From: Ancylobacter mangrovi
Lineage (GTDB): Bacteria > Pseudomonadota > Alphaproteobacteria > Rhizobiales > Xanthobacteraceae
Reading direction: 5' to 3'
DNA: 64,000 nt
Assembly (NCBI RefSeq): GCF_024752355.1
Contig: NZ_JANTHZ010000014.1
Span: 1-64,000 of the forward strand
Made by a program: the position numbers and the translations under genes
Notes under the pieces: model-generated
Told to the model about the DNA's origin: nothing
Databases searched by the model: none
The model's input: only the letters and a program-made list of their open reading frames with translations
Shown: piece after piece, positions 7,562-16,036 of the stretch
How the letters are laid out: each line of letters starts with the position of its first letter
How positions within the stretch are numbered: position 1 is the stretch's first letter

Positions 7562-8374
7562 TCAACCGTTCCCGGATGCCGAGCCGGCCGGCTCGAAGGC
7601 GTGGTAGACGGCTTCCGCGATCGGCAGCAGCGCGTTGCGGGCGAGCGGCGCCGTCACCGCGAAGCCGAAGCCCTGGTCGAGCCAGGCGAGCGTCGAGGCG
7701 TCGCCGTCGCGGAAGAAGCGGAACGCGGTCTGCGTGCCGTCGGAGGCCTGCACGTAGAGGGTCAGGCGCTCGCCGCCGGCGTTCTCGTACATGAGCTGGG
7801 CCGCCGCGCCCCGGCGGGCCGGCAGCAGGCGCCCGCCCATCAGCGCGTAGCCGAAGGCGCTGAGATCCGGCGCCTCCAGCGGACGGCCGAGCCGCTTCGA
7901 GAGCCAGGTCATCAGGTGCTTCTCGTGCTCGGCGCCGACCTCGACCGGATGCGCCACCTCCACCACATAGGTGCGGTAGGCGGCCATCGCGCCCTGCGAG
8001 ACCGCGTCGGCCGCCGCGAGGCGCGCCGCCGGTAGCGCGATAGGCGCCCCGCGTCCGAGCACCCAGCCGCTGCCGCAGCCGAGCGCGAAGATGAGCACCG
8101 CCGCGGCTGCCGCGCGCATCCAGCCGCGTGAGCGCCGCCGGCGGCCGGCGCGGATGCTGGAAACGCGCAGGCGCGCGGGAACAGGCTCCTCGAACTTCGC
8201 CCGCAACTGCTCCCTCAGCACCTCCACCTGACGGCGCTCGCGCTCGAGGCGGGCGCGCACCTCCGGCTGCTCGTCGAGATAGGTCTCGACCAGGGCGAAG
8301 CGGTCCTGCGCGATGCGCCCGTCGACATAGGCCTGGAGATCGTCCTCGCCGATCGGGGTGTGAGGGCCCTTCAT
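7562..8374 (-). CDS. Membrane-anchored anti-sigma factor (module 2)
   Basis: 270 residues. The N-terminus (MKGPHTPIGEDDLQAYVDGR) mirrors that of the module 1 protein, with a helical anti-sigma domain, again without zinc ligands. A single membrane helix (AAAAAVLIFALGCGSGWVLG) separates it from a periplasmic domain that shares the VEVxHPVEVGAEHEKHL/LMTWLSKRLGRPLEAPDLS and YALMGGRLLP elements with module 1. The ATG overlaps the sigma stop by four bases. The two anti-sigma proteins look like anciently duplicated paralogues with diverged sensor domains, so they may sense different signals. It should tether its sigma at the inner membrane. Confidence 0.85.
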   Translation of the reverse strand: MKGPHTPIGEDDLQAYVDGRIAQDRFALVETYLDEQPEVRARLERERRQVEVLREQLRAKFEEPVPARLRVSSIRAGRRRRSRGWMRAAAAAVLIFALGCGSGWVLGRGAPIALPAARLAAADAVSQGAMAAYRTYVVEVAHPVEVGAEHEKHLMTWLSKRLGRPLEAPDLSAFGYALMGGRLLPARRGAAAQLMYENAGGERLTLYVQASDGTQTAFRFFRDGDASTLAWLDQGFGFAVTAPLARNALLPIAEAVYHAFEPAGSASGNG

Positions 8375-8883
8375 TTGACTCTCCGCAGGAATGGGATGGC
8401 CTCGCCCTCCAATAGCTCGCGCAGCTTGCGGCGCGCCCGCGCGAGGCGCGACATGACGGTGCCGGACGGGATGGCGAGGATGTCGGCGGCCTCCGAATAG
8501 GAGAACTCCTCGACGCCGACGAGCAGGATCAGCGAGCGGTAGTCCTCGGGCAGCCGGTCGAGCGCGGCCATGACATCCTTCACGTCCAGCGCCCCCTCCT
8601 GGCCCGGCGAGACGGCGGGCGCGGGCGCCTCCTCGAGCGGGACGCTGGCGCCGCGCCGCCGGCCGGCATGGTAGGCGTTGATGAAGATGTTGCGCAGGAT
8701 GGTGAAGAGCCACGGCCTCAGCGCATCCGCGCCGCGATGCAGGTGCCAGCGCGAGAGCGCGCGCTCGAGGCAGTCCTGGACCAGATCGTCGGCGGCCTCG
8801 TGGTCGCGCGTCAGCGCATAGGCGTAGCGCCGCAGGGCGGGAATCTCGCCCTCGATCAGCTCGTCCCTGTCAGCCTTCGCCAT
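8371..8883 (-). CDS. ECF sigma factor (module 2)
   Basis: 170 residues. Region 2: IPALRRYAYALTRDHEAADDLVQDCLERAL and PWLFTILRNIFINAYH. Region 4: LPEDYRSLILLVGVEEFSYSEAADIL and helix IPSGTVMSRLARARRKL. It is closely similar to the sigma of module 1 in both regions, including the recognition helix (IPxGTVMSRLARAR), which means the two could read overlapping promoter sets. A start AGGGAAG ribosome site lies eight bases before the ATG. The gene follows the secreted-repeat gene by 87 bases and overlaps the anti-sigma gene by four. Confidence 0.9.
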   Translation of the reverse strand: MAKADRDELIEGEIPALRRYAYALTRDHEAADDLVQDCLERALSRWHLHRGADALRPWLFTILRNIFINAYHAGRRRGASVPLEEAPAPAVSPGQEGALDVKDVMAALDRLPEDYRSLILLVGVEEFSYSEAADILAIPSGTVMSRLARARRKLRELLEGEAIPFLRRVK

Positions 8884-8970
8884 GGCGATCGCTTCCCTGA
8901 TCGCTTCCCTGCCGGTGCTGCGGACCGGAAGGCGCCGGCGCCGGGCGGGCCGGCGCCGATGCCGTTCGCA

Positions 8971-9348
8971 TCACGGCTTGGCGACGTGCCAGGCGCCGTT
9001 GAGCAGGCCGTCGCCGGAGGCGTCCCCGGCCTTCTCGTCCTTGACGAAGGTGTAGAGCGGCTTGCCCTTGTAGGCCCATTGCAGCGAGCCGTCCTGGCGC
9101 GTCACGATCGAGTAGCCGGCCTCGGCCTTGGCGCCCTTGGCGGCCATCAGCGGCGGCCAGTTCTCGGCGCATTTGCCGTTGCAGGCGGACATGTCCTTGC
9201 CGTCCTTGGAGAAGGTGTAGAGCGTCATGCCGTGGGCGTCCACGAGTGCCTCGCCCTTGGCGGTTTTGCCGGCCATGGCCGGCGCGGCGAGGGCGCTGCC
9301 CGCGGCGGCGGCCATGATCACGACGGCAAGCGAAAGGGTCTTCAGCAT
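8971..9348 (-). CDS. Secreted-repeat (COG4315 / lipoprotein_15 type) protein
   Basis: 125 residues with a Sec signal peptide (MLKTLSLAVVIMAAAAGSALAA). The mature protein has two copies of the short secreted repeat: first LVDAHGMTLYTFSKDGKD with CNGKCAENWPP, then LQWAYKGKPLYTFVKDEKAGD. There is no lipobox cysteine, so it is probably soluble in the periplasm. The biochemical role of this family is unknown; members are often found in operons with ECF factors or cytochromes. It opens the operon of ECF module 2 and has the shared ECF-like promoter 49-76 bases upstream, so it is a likely direct target of one or both sigma factors. Confidence 0.87.
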   Translation of the reverse strand: MLKTLSLAVVIMAAAAGSALAAPAMAGKTAKGEALVDAHGMTLYTFSKDGKDMSACNGKCAENWPPLMAAKGAKAEAGYSIVTRQDGSLQWAYKGKPLYTFVKDEKAGDASGDGLLNGAWHVAKP

Positions 9349-9396
9349 CGGTTCTCTCCTTGTTGCATCGTCGCGGCGATCGCGACCTGCAGCAGA

Positions 9397-9424
9397 GAGA
9401 CAGCCGGGGCGGGCGATCTATTTC
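9397..9424 (-). promoter_or_regulatory. Putative ECF sigma promoter, module 2 operon
   Basis: Minus-strand GAAATA (9424-9419), 17-base spacer, GTCTC (9401-9397). Same spacing and nearly the same bases as the element at 7456-7483, and a similar distance from the first start codon of the operon. Two identical-geometry sites at the heads of two ECF operons argue for a real promoter class. Confidence 0.55.
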
Positions 9425-9477
9425 GCTCCCGCGCAGTTTTTTCGCGGCCCGGGGCGGCAGGCGCCCGGCAGCAACGC

Positions 9478-9501
9478 AAAAGGGCGGCCGCCGGGCCGCC
9501 C
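9478..9501 (-). terminator. Intrinsic terminator of the acid phosphatase gene
   Basis: Reading on the minus strand after the phosphatase stop, GGGCGGCC (complement of 9501-9494) pairs with GGCCGCCC (complement of 9489-9482) around a 4-base loop, followed directly by TTTT (9481-9478). An 8-bp GC stem plus T-run is a standard Rho-independent terminator. Confidence 0.75.
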
Positions 9502-9525
9502 TCGCGCTTGGATAGACCGGCCGCC

Positions 9526-11052
9526 CTACAGGTCGAGAGCGCCGGAGAGGTCGCCCATGGGCGGCTGGTGATGGGCGGCGAGCGCCTTGTCGCGCTCGAT
9601 CAGGCCGGGCAGCACCGGCAGGTTCCAGCGTTCGGTGATGAAGCGCAGGATCGAGGTGGTGTCGTACTGGGTGTGGTCGACGAAGCCCTTCCGCGCGAAG
9701 GGCGACACGATCAGCGCGGGAATGCGCGAGCCCGGGCCCCAGCGGTCGGCCTGAGGCGGGGTGACATGGTCCCAGAAGCCGCCATTCTCGTCATAGGTCA
9801 GCACCACCAGCATGTGGCCCCATTGCGGGCTCTTCTGAAGGTGGGCGATGACGTCGGCGATATGCGCGTCGCCCGCCGCCACCGAGGCGTAGCCGGCGTG
9901 CTGGTTGAGGTTGCCCTGCGGCTTGTAGAAGGTCACGGCGGGCAGCTTGCCGGCGTCGATGTCGGCGATGAAGGCGGTGCCGTTCATGCCGCCGTCGCGC
10001 AGATGCGCGGCCCGCGCCGGGGTGCCGGGCGCGAACTGGGCGAAATAGTTGAAGGGCTGGTGGTGGTACTGGAAGTTCGGCACCGGCTTGGCGTTCTTGC
10101 CGTCCAGCGCCGCCTGCCAGGCGCCCGCATACCAGGCCCAGTCCACGCCCTTGGCGCTGAGCAGGTCGCCGATGGTGACGTCATGCTGCGGCGGCAGGGT
10201 GGTGGCGACGGAAGGGTCGGCATAGGCCGGGCCGGACTGCTCGGTCGGCGGGTTGCCGCTCGGCTGGTACGGCGGCTGCATGGTGTTCACCGCGTAGAAG
10301 TCCGGCGTCAGGTTCGAGCTGTTGGCGAATTTGGGCGGGCCGTCCATCGCCGAGCCGGGCGCGTTGGCGGCTGGCGTCAGGGTCACGCCGTCCGGCTCGA
10401 CCTTGGAGATCAGCCCCTTGGCCGGGCTGTTATCGGCGTCGGGATAGCGCGGGATGCAGGCGCAGATCAGCTCGAAATGGTTGAGGAAGGAGCCGCCGAA
10501 CGCGCCCTGGAAGAAGTTGTCGGCCAGCGTGTATTCCTTCGCCACGTCCCACAATTGCTGCTGCGCATGGGCGTAGTTGCCCATCACCAGCCCACCGGAA
10601 TCGGCGAAGGCGGCGAACTTGTCGTTCCGGCCGCCGTCGATCTGCATCTGCTCCTCATAGAAGCGGTGCCACAGGTCGCGGGTGATGACGCTGTCGGCGG
10701 TGTCGAAGCCCTTGGGGTCGTCGATGGCGAAGGGTGCGTTGGGCAGGTGCTCAGTCTTGGCCTGGGTCACCACTGGCGTCACGCCCTTGGCGGTGAGCCC
10801 CTCCCAGATGGCCGGAAGCTCGGCGAGCGGCTTGCCGTCGCGATCCACCTGCCGCGCCGCCTGTGGGGTGACCTCCTGAAGGCCGCGCGCGCCGGGGAAC
10901 TTGCCGTAGATATTGTCGAAGCTGCGGTTTTCCGCGTAGATCACCACAACCGTATCGATCTTATCGAGATCGACTGCCGCTGCGGAAGATATGGTTGCCG
11001 CAAAGGCAACCAGTGACGCGCCGGTCAGGAGCAACGTGCGAAGCGGATGCAT
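9526..11052 (-). CDS. acpA: Secreted acid phosphatase / phospholipase C-type phosphoesterase (AcpA-like)
   Basis: 508 residues with a Sec signal (to about SSAAAVD). It belongs to the phosphoesterase family of AcpA and phospholipases C: the metal-binding start is AENRSFDNIYGKFPGA (residues 40-55), with DNFFQGAFGGSFLNHF in the middle and LTYDENGGFWDHVTPP near the C-terminus. Members hydrolyse phosphomonoesters or phospholipids in the periplasm or outside the cell. It has its own terminator and is divergent from a cytochrome c peroxidase gene, a pairing seen in other proteobacteria. It may be induced by phosphate shortage, but I do not see a clear Pho box. Whether it is a phosphatase or a phospholipase is not certain. 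Confidence 0.85.
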   Translation of the reverse strand: MHPLRTLLLTGASLVAFAATISSAAAVDLDKIDTVVVIYAENRSFDNIYGKFPGARGLQEVTPQAARQVDRDGKPLAELPAIWEGLTAKGVTPVVTQAKTEHLPNAPFAIDDPKGFDTADSVITRDLWHRFYEEQMQIDGGRNDKFAAFADSGGLVMGNYAHAQQQLWDVAKEYTLADNFFQGAFGGSFLNHFELICACIPRYPDADNSPAKGLISKVEPDGVTLTPAANAPGSAMDGPPKFANSSNLTPDFYAVNTMQPPYQPSGNPPTEQSGPAYADPSVATTLPPQHDVTIGDLLSAKGVDWAWYAGAWQAALDGKNAKPVPNFQYHHQPFNYFAQFAPGTPARAAHLRDGGMNGTAFIADIDAGKLPAVTFYKPQGNLNQHAGYASVAAGDAHIADVIAHLQKSPQWGHMLVVLTYDENGGFWDHVTPPQADRWGPGSRIPALIVSPFARKGFVDHTQYDTTSILRFITERWNLPVLPGLIERDKALAAHHQPPMGDLSGALDL

Positions 11053-11116
11053 ATTTTCTTCTCCACCTTTCGGGCGAACGACTGGCCCACGCCACGAGAC
11101 AAGCCGTCGAGCGCTT

Positions 11117-11143
11117 GGAATTATTCTTAGCTACGCCTGTCAT
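11117..11143 (+). promoter_or_regulatory. Possible ECF-like promoter for the cytochrome c peroxidase gene
   Basis: GGAATT (11117-11122), 16 bases, GTCAT (11139-11143), reading toward the peroxidase gene. It resembles the GRAATA-N17-GTCT elements of the neighbouring ECF operons but differs in the last base of the -35 and in spacing. It may be a weaker third target or chance. Confidence 0.25.
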
Positions 11144-11254
11144 ATTGCAGTTTCGTGATCCTCCGACGGCCGCCATCACGCCGCTGTCATGGAACGGGCC
11201 CAACGATTCACCGGCACGCGCGCCGGCGCGTCCGGTTTCGAGGGAGAGCGCAGC

Positions 11255-12550
11255 GTGACGAGGGAGCGGAAGGAGAAGGAGATCGCCCGCAGGGCTGGCG
11301 TTTTCGGTCCGCGGCAGGCCGCCGGCATCGGTCTGCTCGCGGCGCTCACTGTGGCGATGGCGGGGGCGCCGGCGATGGCGGTCTCGGGCGGGCTGTCGCG
11401 GGCGGACGCCTATGCGCGGGCCGACGCGCTCACCGCGCTGGGGCGCAAGATGTTCTTCGACCCGAGTCTGTCAGCCTCGCACGCCCTGGCCTGCGCCTCC
11501 TGCCACGCGCCGTCGGCGGGCTTCTCGCCGGCGGATGCGGCGCCGATCCGCTTCGGCGGCCCGCATCTCGACCAGCCGGGCGGGCGCGCCGTGCCCTCGC
11601 TGACCTATATCGAGGTGACGCCCGCCTTCACCGAGCACGAGTTCGACGGCGAGGAGGAGGGCGACCCCAGCGTCGACAACGGGCCGACCGGCGGGCTCGA
11701 CTGGGACGGGCGGGCGGATCGCGGACGCGACCAGGCGCGCTTTCCCCTGCTCGCGCCGAACGAGATGGCGAATGCGAGCCCGGCCGCCGTGGTGGCCTCG
11801 GTGCGCGCCGCGCCCTATGCCGGCGAGGTGCGCGCGCTCTCCGGGGGAAGCGACGACGCCGCGCTGTTCCGCACCGTGGTGGCGGCGCTGGAGGCGTTCG
11901 AGCAGGACCCCGCCACCTTCTATCCCTACACCAGCAAGTTCGACGCCTATCTCGCCGGCAAGGCGACGCTGAGCAATGCCGAGGCGCGCGGGCTGAAGCT
12001 GTTCGAGGACGAGGACAAGGGCAATTGCGCGAGCTGCCATCGCAGCCAGGTGGACGCCACCGGCACGCCGCCGCAGTTCACCGATTACGGCATGATCGCG
12101 CTCGGCCTGCCGCGCAACCCGGCCATCCCCGCCAACAAGGACCCGAATTTCTACGATCTCGGCCTGTGCGGGCCCTACCGCACCGACTTCGCCGGCGAGG
12201 CCGACTATTGCGGCCTGTTCAAGACGCCCTCGCTGCGCAACGTGGCGCGCCGCAAGACCTTCTTCCACAACGGCGTGTTCACCAGCCTGCGCGACGCGGT
12301 GGCGTTCTACGTCTATCGCGACGTGCAGCCCGAGCGCTTCTACCCGCGCCGGGCCGATGGGAGCGTCGCCATCTATGACGACCTGCCCGAGCGCTACCGG
12401 CAGAACCTCAATCAGGACCCGCCCTTCGGCGGCAAGCCGGGCGACAGGCCGGCGCTGACCGAGGCCGAGATCGACGACGTGGTCGCCTTCCTGAAGACGC
12501 TGGACGACGGCTACCAGCCCCCGCATGCGGGAGTCTCGTCGAGCCGGTGA
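11255..12550 (+). CDS. Di-heme cytochrome c peroxidase (MauG/CcpA family)
   Basis: 431 residues from GTG at 11255, chosen because AGGGAG lies eight bases before it; the frame stays open to an ATG at 11189 without family-like sequence. After an N-terminal signal segment (GIGLLAALTVAMAGAPAMA) come two heme c sites: CASCH at residues 80-84 and CASCH at 258-262. Further family features are LGRKMFFDPSLSASHALAC before the first heme and KTPSLRNVARRKTFFHNGVF near the distal side. It would reduce hydrogen peroxide or act as a MauG-like oxidant in the periplasm. The partner electron donor is not encoded nearby. Convergent with ggt. Confidence 0.88.
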   Translation: MTRERKEKEIARRAGVFGPRQAAGIGLLAALTVAMAGAPAMAVSGGLSRADAYARADALTALGRKMFFDPSLSASHALACASCHAPSAGFSPADAAPIRFGGPHLDQPGGRAVPSLTYIEVTPAFTEHEFDGEEEGDPSVDNGPTGGLDWDGRADRGRDQARFPLLAPNEMANASPAAVVASVRAAPYAGEVRALSGGSDDAALFRTVVAALEAFEQDPATFYPYTSKFDAYLAGKATLSNAEARGLKLFEDEDKGNCASCHRSQVDATGTPPQFTDYGMIALGLPRNPAIPANKDPNFYDLGLCGPYRTDFAGEADYCGLFKTPSLRNVARRKTFFHNGVFTSLRDAVAFYVYRDVQPERFYPRRADGSVAIYDDLPERYRQNLNQDPPFGGKPGDRPALTEAEIDDVVAFLKTLDDGYQPPHAGVSSSR

Positions 12551-12569
12551 GGCGGGGTGGCCCTGCTCG

Positions 12570-14159
12570 TCAGAAGCCCATCGGCCCGCCGTCGCTGCGC
12601 GGGTCGCCGGCGCCTTCCAGCACGCCGTCGGCATGGCGCGCGATGGCGCCGGCATGGCCCATCATCTGGTCGAACGGCGCCACGACCTCGACGTCGTGCC
12701 CGGCCTCCCGCAGCGCCGCGACGAGTTCCGGCGGGAAGCGGCTTTCGAGCTTCAGCGTCACCGTCTCCGCGCCCCAGGTCCGCCCGAGCAGCCAGCGCGG
12801 CGCGGTGATCGCCGCCTGCAGCTCCTGCCCGAACAGGGCGTAGCGCGAGAACAGCGCCGCCTGCGTCTGTGGCTGGCCTTCGCCGCCCATGGTGCCGTAG
12901 ACCAGGCGCCGCCCGTCGGCGAAGGTGGCGAAGGCCGGGTTGAGGGTGTGGAACGGCTTGCGGCCGGGCGCCAGCACGCGCGGGCCCTCGCCACGGAGCT
13001 GGAAGCTGGAGCCGCGGTTCTGCCAGACGATGCCGCTCTGCGGCAGCACGACGCCAGAGCCGAACTCGAAATAGATGCTCTGGATGAAGCTCGCCGCCAT
13101 CCCCTCGCCGTCGATGGCGCCGAGCCAGACCGTGTCGCCGGCCGAGGGTGGCGCCGGCCAGGGCAGGGCGCGGGCGGGATCGATGCGGGCGGCGAGCCGG
13201 TCCAGCGCCTCGTCGGTGAGCCAGGCGCGCGGGTCCTCGCCCATGGCGTCGGGATCGCCGACGATCCGGTTGCGCACCAGGAAGGCCTGCTTGGTGGCCT
13301 CGACGAGGCCGTGCACGTGCGCGAACCCCTCCGCCGCGTCGACGCCGAGCCGCGCGAACAGGGCGAGGATCATCAGCGAGGACAGGCCCTGCGTGGGCGG
13401 GGGCATGTTGTAGAGCGTCATGCCGGGAAGGCCGACCGAGAGCGGCGCCACCCGCCGGGCGCGGCAGGCGGCGAGGTCCTCGGCGCTCACCGGCGAGCCG
13501 GCGGCGGCGAGGTCGTGCGCGATCTCGCGTGCGAGCGCGCCGCGATAGAAGGCGTCCGTCCCCTCGGTGCCGAGCCGGGCGAGCGTGTCGCCGAGCGCGG
13601 GCAGCTTCATCACCGATCCGGTCGCGGGCGCGGCGCCGTCGACGAGGAAGCTCGGCGCGAAGCCGGCGACGTCGGCGAGCTCGGGCAGCTTCTGCGCCGT
13701 CAGCTCACTCTGGCTGGCGGTGACGGGGAAGCCGTTGCGCGCGTGCCATACCGCGTCCTCGACCAGCCGGGACAGCGGCAGCCGGCCGCCCTTCTCGGCG
13801 CTGAGCGCCAGCGCCTCGCCCCAGCCGGCGACGGTGCCGGCGACCGTGTTGGCGGCGAGCGGACCGCGCGGGGGAATGACCTCCAGCCCGGCGTCGAGAT
13901 AGAGCGCGGGGGTGGCACGCGCGGCGGCGCGCCCGCAGGCCTCGATGCCGACCGGCGCCTCGCCCGGCGGGGCGACGAGCCAGAAGCCGTCGCCGCCGAT
14001 CGCGGTCATGTGCGGGTAGACCACGGCCAGGGTCGCGGCCATGGCGAGCGTCGCCTCGACCGCGTTGCCGCCCTCGCGCAGCACGCGCAGGCCCGCCTCG
14101 CTCGCCAGATGATGCGGCGATGTCACCATGCCCCGGCGGGCACGCGATGTGTTGAGCAT
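12570..14159 (-). CDS. ggt: Gamma-glutamyltransferase family protein
   Basis: 529 residues, the length of an uncleaved Ggt precursor. Signature parts: GMVTSPHHLASEAGLRVLREGGNAVEA near the start, AIGGDGFWLV, the large-subunit PPPTQGLSSL, and the autocleavage site GDTVWLGAIDGEG with the Ntn nucleophile Thr343. No signal peptide is present, so it is cytosolic unless exported otherwise. Ggt transfers or hydrolyses gamma-glutamyl groups of glutathione and related amides. The start is 16 bases after the TRAP gene dctM, so enzyme and importer form one operon; the pair may take up and open a gamma-glutamyl or lactam-like compound. The small-subunit substrate-binding GxGGE motif is present as GTMGGEGQPQ. 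Confidence 0.87.
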   Translation of the reverse strand: MLNTSRARRGMVTSPHHLASEAGLRVLREGGNAVEATLAMAATLAVVYPHMTAIGGDGFWLVAPPGEAPVGIEACGRAAARATPALYLDAGLEVIPPRGPLAANTVAGTVAGWGEALALSAEKGGRLPLSRLVEDAVWHARNGFPVTASQSELTAQKLPELADVAGFAPSFLVDGAAPATGSVMKLPALGDTLARLGTEGTDAFYRGALAREIAHDLAAAGSPVSAEDLAACRARRVAPLSVGLPGMTLYNMPPPTQGLSSLMILALFARLGVDAAEGFAHVHGLVEATKQAFLVRNRIVGDPDAMGEDPRAWLTDEALDRLAARIDPARALPWPAPPSAGDTVWLGAIDGEGMAASFIQSIYFEFGSGVVLPQSGIVWQNRGSSFQLRGEGPRVLAPGRKPFHTLNPAFATFADGRRLVYGTMGGEGQPQTQAALFSRYALFGQELQAAITAPRWLLGRTWGAETVTLKLESRFPPELVAALREAGHDVEVVAPFDQMMGHAGAIARHADGVLEGAGDPRSDGGPMGF

Positions 14160-14175
14160 GTGATGGGTACTCCGG

Positions 14176-15501
14176 CTACCAGCCGATGGCCCGGGGCAGC
14201 CAGGTGGCCAGGTCCGGGAAGGCGAACACCACCGCCACGGCGGCGATCTGCAGCGCGATGAAGGGCAGCACGCCGCGGTAGATGTCGCCGGTCGCGACCT
14301 CGGGCGGCGCCACGCCCCTCAGGTAGAACAGCGCCCAGCCGAAGGGCGGGGTGAGGAACGAGGTCTGCAGCACGGTGGCGATCAGCGCGGCGGCCCACAC
14401 CAGGTCGACCCCGGCATTGTTGAGCAGCGGCAGGAACATTGGCACCACGATGTAGCTGATCTCGATCCACTCGATGAAGAAGCCGAGCACGAAGATGATC
14501 GCCAGCATGAAGATGATGATGCCGTTGGTGCCGCCCGGCACCAGCGAGAACGCGTCGTGCACCAGTCGCTCGCCGCCGAGGCCGCGGAAGGACAGGGCGA
14601 AGACCTGCGAGCAGATCAGCACGAAGAACATCATCGCGGTGATGCGCGCCGTCGACTGCACCGTCGCCACCAGCACCTTCCAGGTGAAGCGGCGGGCGAT
14701 GGCGGCGACCAGGATCGAGCCGAGCGCGCCCATGCTGGCGGCCTCGGTCGGCGCCGCGATGCCGGCGATGATCGAGCCGAGCACGGCGAGCACGAGGCCG
14801 ATCGGCGGCAGGCCAACCTTGAGCACCTTCAGCCACAATTCGCCGCGCGGCATGGCCCGGCGTTCCTCGATCGGGACGGCGGGCACCTTCTCCGGCGAGA
14901 CGATGCCGACGACGATCATGTAGATGCAGAACACGCCGGTGAGCAGCAGCCCCGGCATCAGCGCGGCCGCGAACAGCGTGCCGACCGATTCGCCGAGGAT
15001 GTCGGCCAGCAGGATCAGCACCGTGCTGGGCGGGATGAGCTGGCCGAGCGTGCCGGAGGCGCAGATGGCGCCGCAGGCGAGACTCTTGTCGTAGCCGCGC
15101 CGCAGCAGGGTCGGCAGGGTGAGCAGGCCGAGCGTGACGATGGTGGCGCCGACGATGCCGGTGGTCGCCCCCATCAGCATGCCGACCAGCACGATGCCGA
15201 GCCCCATGCCGCCGCGCAGGCTGCCGGAGACATGGCCGATCACGTCCATCAATTCGTCGGCGAGGCGGGATTTCTCCAGCATCACGCCCATGAACACGAA
15301 GAGCGGGATGGCGATCAGCGTGTAGTTGGCGGTGACGCCGTAGATGCGGGCCGGCAGCAGGTTGAACAGCGTGGTGCCGAAGCCGAGCCAGCCGAAGAAG
15401 AAGCCGCTGATGGCGAGCGTGAGCGCCACCGGCACGCCGGCGAGGAGCAGCACGAAGAAGGAGGCGATGCAGGACATCGCCAGGATTTCATTGACGGGCA
15501 T
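14176..15501 (-). CDS. dctM: TRAP transporter large membrane subunit
   Basis: 441 residues with about twelve membrane helices, the normal DctM size. Conserved elements include LLAGVPVALTLAISGFFFG near the start, GRIYGVTANYTLIAIPLFVFMG, and the repeated GxxLGQLIPPST motif (ASGTLGQLIPPSTVLI). The start MPVNEILAMS at 15501 lies inside the end of dctQ (14-base overlap); the open frame further upstream is not family-like. DctM forms the sodium-coupled channel of the TRAP importer together with DctQ, and takes the solute from the periplasmic DctP. Followed by ggt. Confidence 0.92.
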   Translation of the reverse strand: MPVNEILAMSCIASFFVLLLAGVPVALTLAISGFFFGWLGFGTTLFNLLPARIYGVTANYTLIAIPLFVFMGVMLEKSRLADELMDVIGHVSGSLRGGMGLGIVLVGMLMGATTGIVGATIVTLGLLTLPTLLRRGYDKSLACGAICASGTLGQLIPPSTVLILLADILGESVGTLFAAALMPGLLLTGVFCIYMIVVGIVSPEKVPAVPIEERRAMPRGELWLKVLKVGLPPIGLVLAVLGSIIAGIAAPTEAASMGALGSILVAAIARRFTWKVLVATVQSTARITAMMFFVLICSQVFALSFRGLGGERLVHDAFSLVPGGTNGIIIFMLAIIFVLGFFIEWIEISYIVVPMFLPLLNNAGVDLVWAAALIATVLQTSFLTPPFGWALFYLRGVAPPEVATGDIYRGVLPFIALQIAAVAVVFAFPDLATWLPRAIGW

Positions 15502-16036
15502 CGGTGGGCACCGGCGAGGCGGGATGGGACCCGCCGCCAAGGAAGGGCTGGATCGCGCGAAGCGTCGCGGCGATGCTCTGGAGCAGCAGCAGCGCGAAGC
15601 CGGCGGGGATCATCGCCTTGAGGATGAAGCGGTAGGGCAGGCCGCCGGGATCGGGCGAGCCCTCGCCGATGACGTAGGACTGCTTGACGTAGTGCCAGGA
15701 CAGCACGATCACGATCACCGACAGCGCCACCACGCACAGCGCGGAGAACAGGTCGATCACCTCCCGCACCACGGCGGGGAAGTGGGCATAGGCGATGTCC
15801 ACCCGGACATGGCCCTCATGCTTGACCGTGTAGGCGATGCACAGCAGCGTCAGCGGCGACATCAGGTGCCATTCCAGCTCCTGCATCGCCACCGAGCCGA
15901 CGTTGAAAATGTACCGCGCCAGCACGTTGCCGGCCATGACGAGGACGAGCGCGAGGCCCGTCCACGCCGCGGCCCGGCCGCAGACCTCGACGATGGCGTC
16001 GAGGACGCGGGCGCATCTTTCCAGCGCTTCGTTCAT
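15488..16036 (-). CDS. dctQ: TRAP transporter small membrane subunit
   Basis: 182 residues with four predicted membrane helices: LALVLVMAGNVLARYIFN, LTLLCIAYTV, LFSALCVVALSVIVIVLSW and FALLLLQSIAATLRAI. The motif EWHLMSPLTLLCIAYTVKHEGHVRVD is characteristic of DctQ. The ATG at 16036 overlaps the dctP stop by four bases, so the three TRAP genes are translationally coupled. It joins the substrate-binding protein to the large permease. Confidence 0.9.
   Translation of the reverse strand: MNEALERCARVLDAIVEVCGRAAAWTGLALVLVMAGNVLARYIFNVGSVAMQELEWHLMSPLTLLCIAYTVKHEGHVRVDIAYAHFPAVVREVIDLFSALCVVALSVIVIVLSWHYVKQSYVIGEGSPDPGGLPYRFILKAMIPAGFALLLLQSIAATLRAIQPFLGGGSHPASPVPTDARQ

Noticed and set aside
11096-11127. 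Possible ECF promoter for the acid phosphatase (AGAATA ... GTCTC on the minus strand)
   Set aside because: The spacer is 21 bases, not 17, so it does not match the motif of the two ECF operons.
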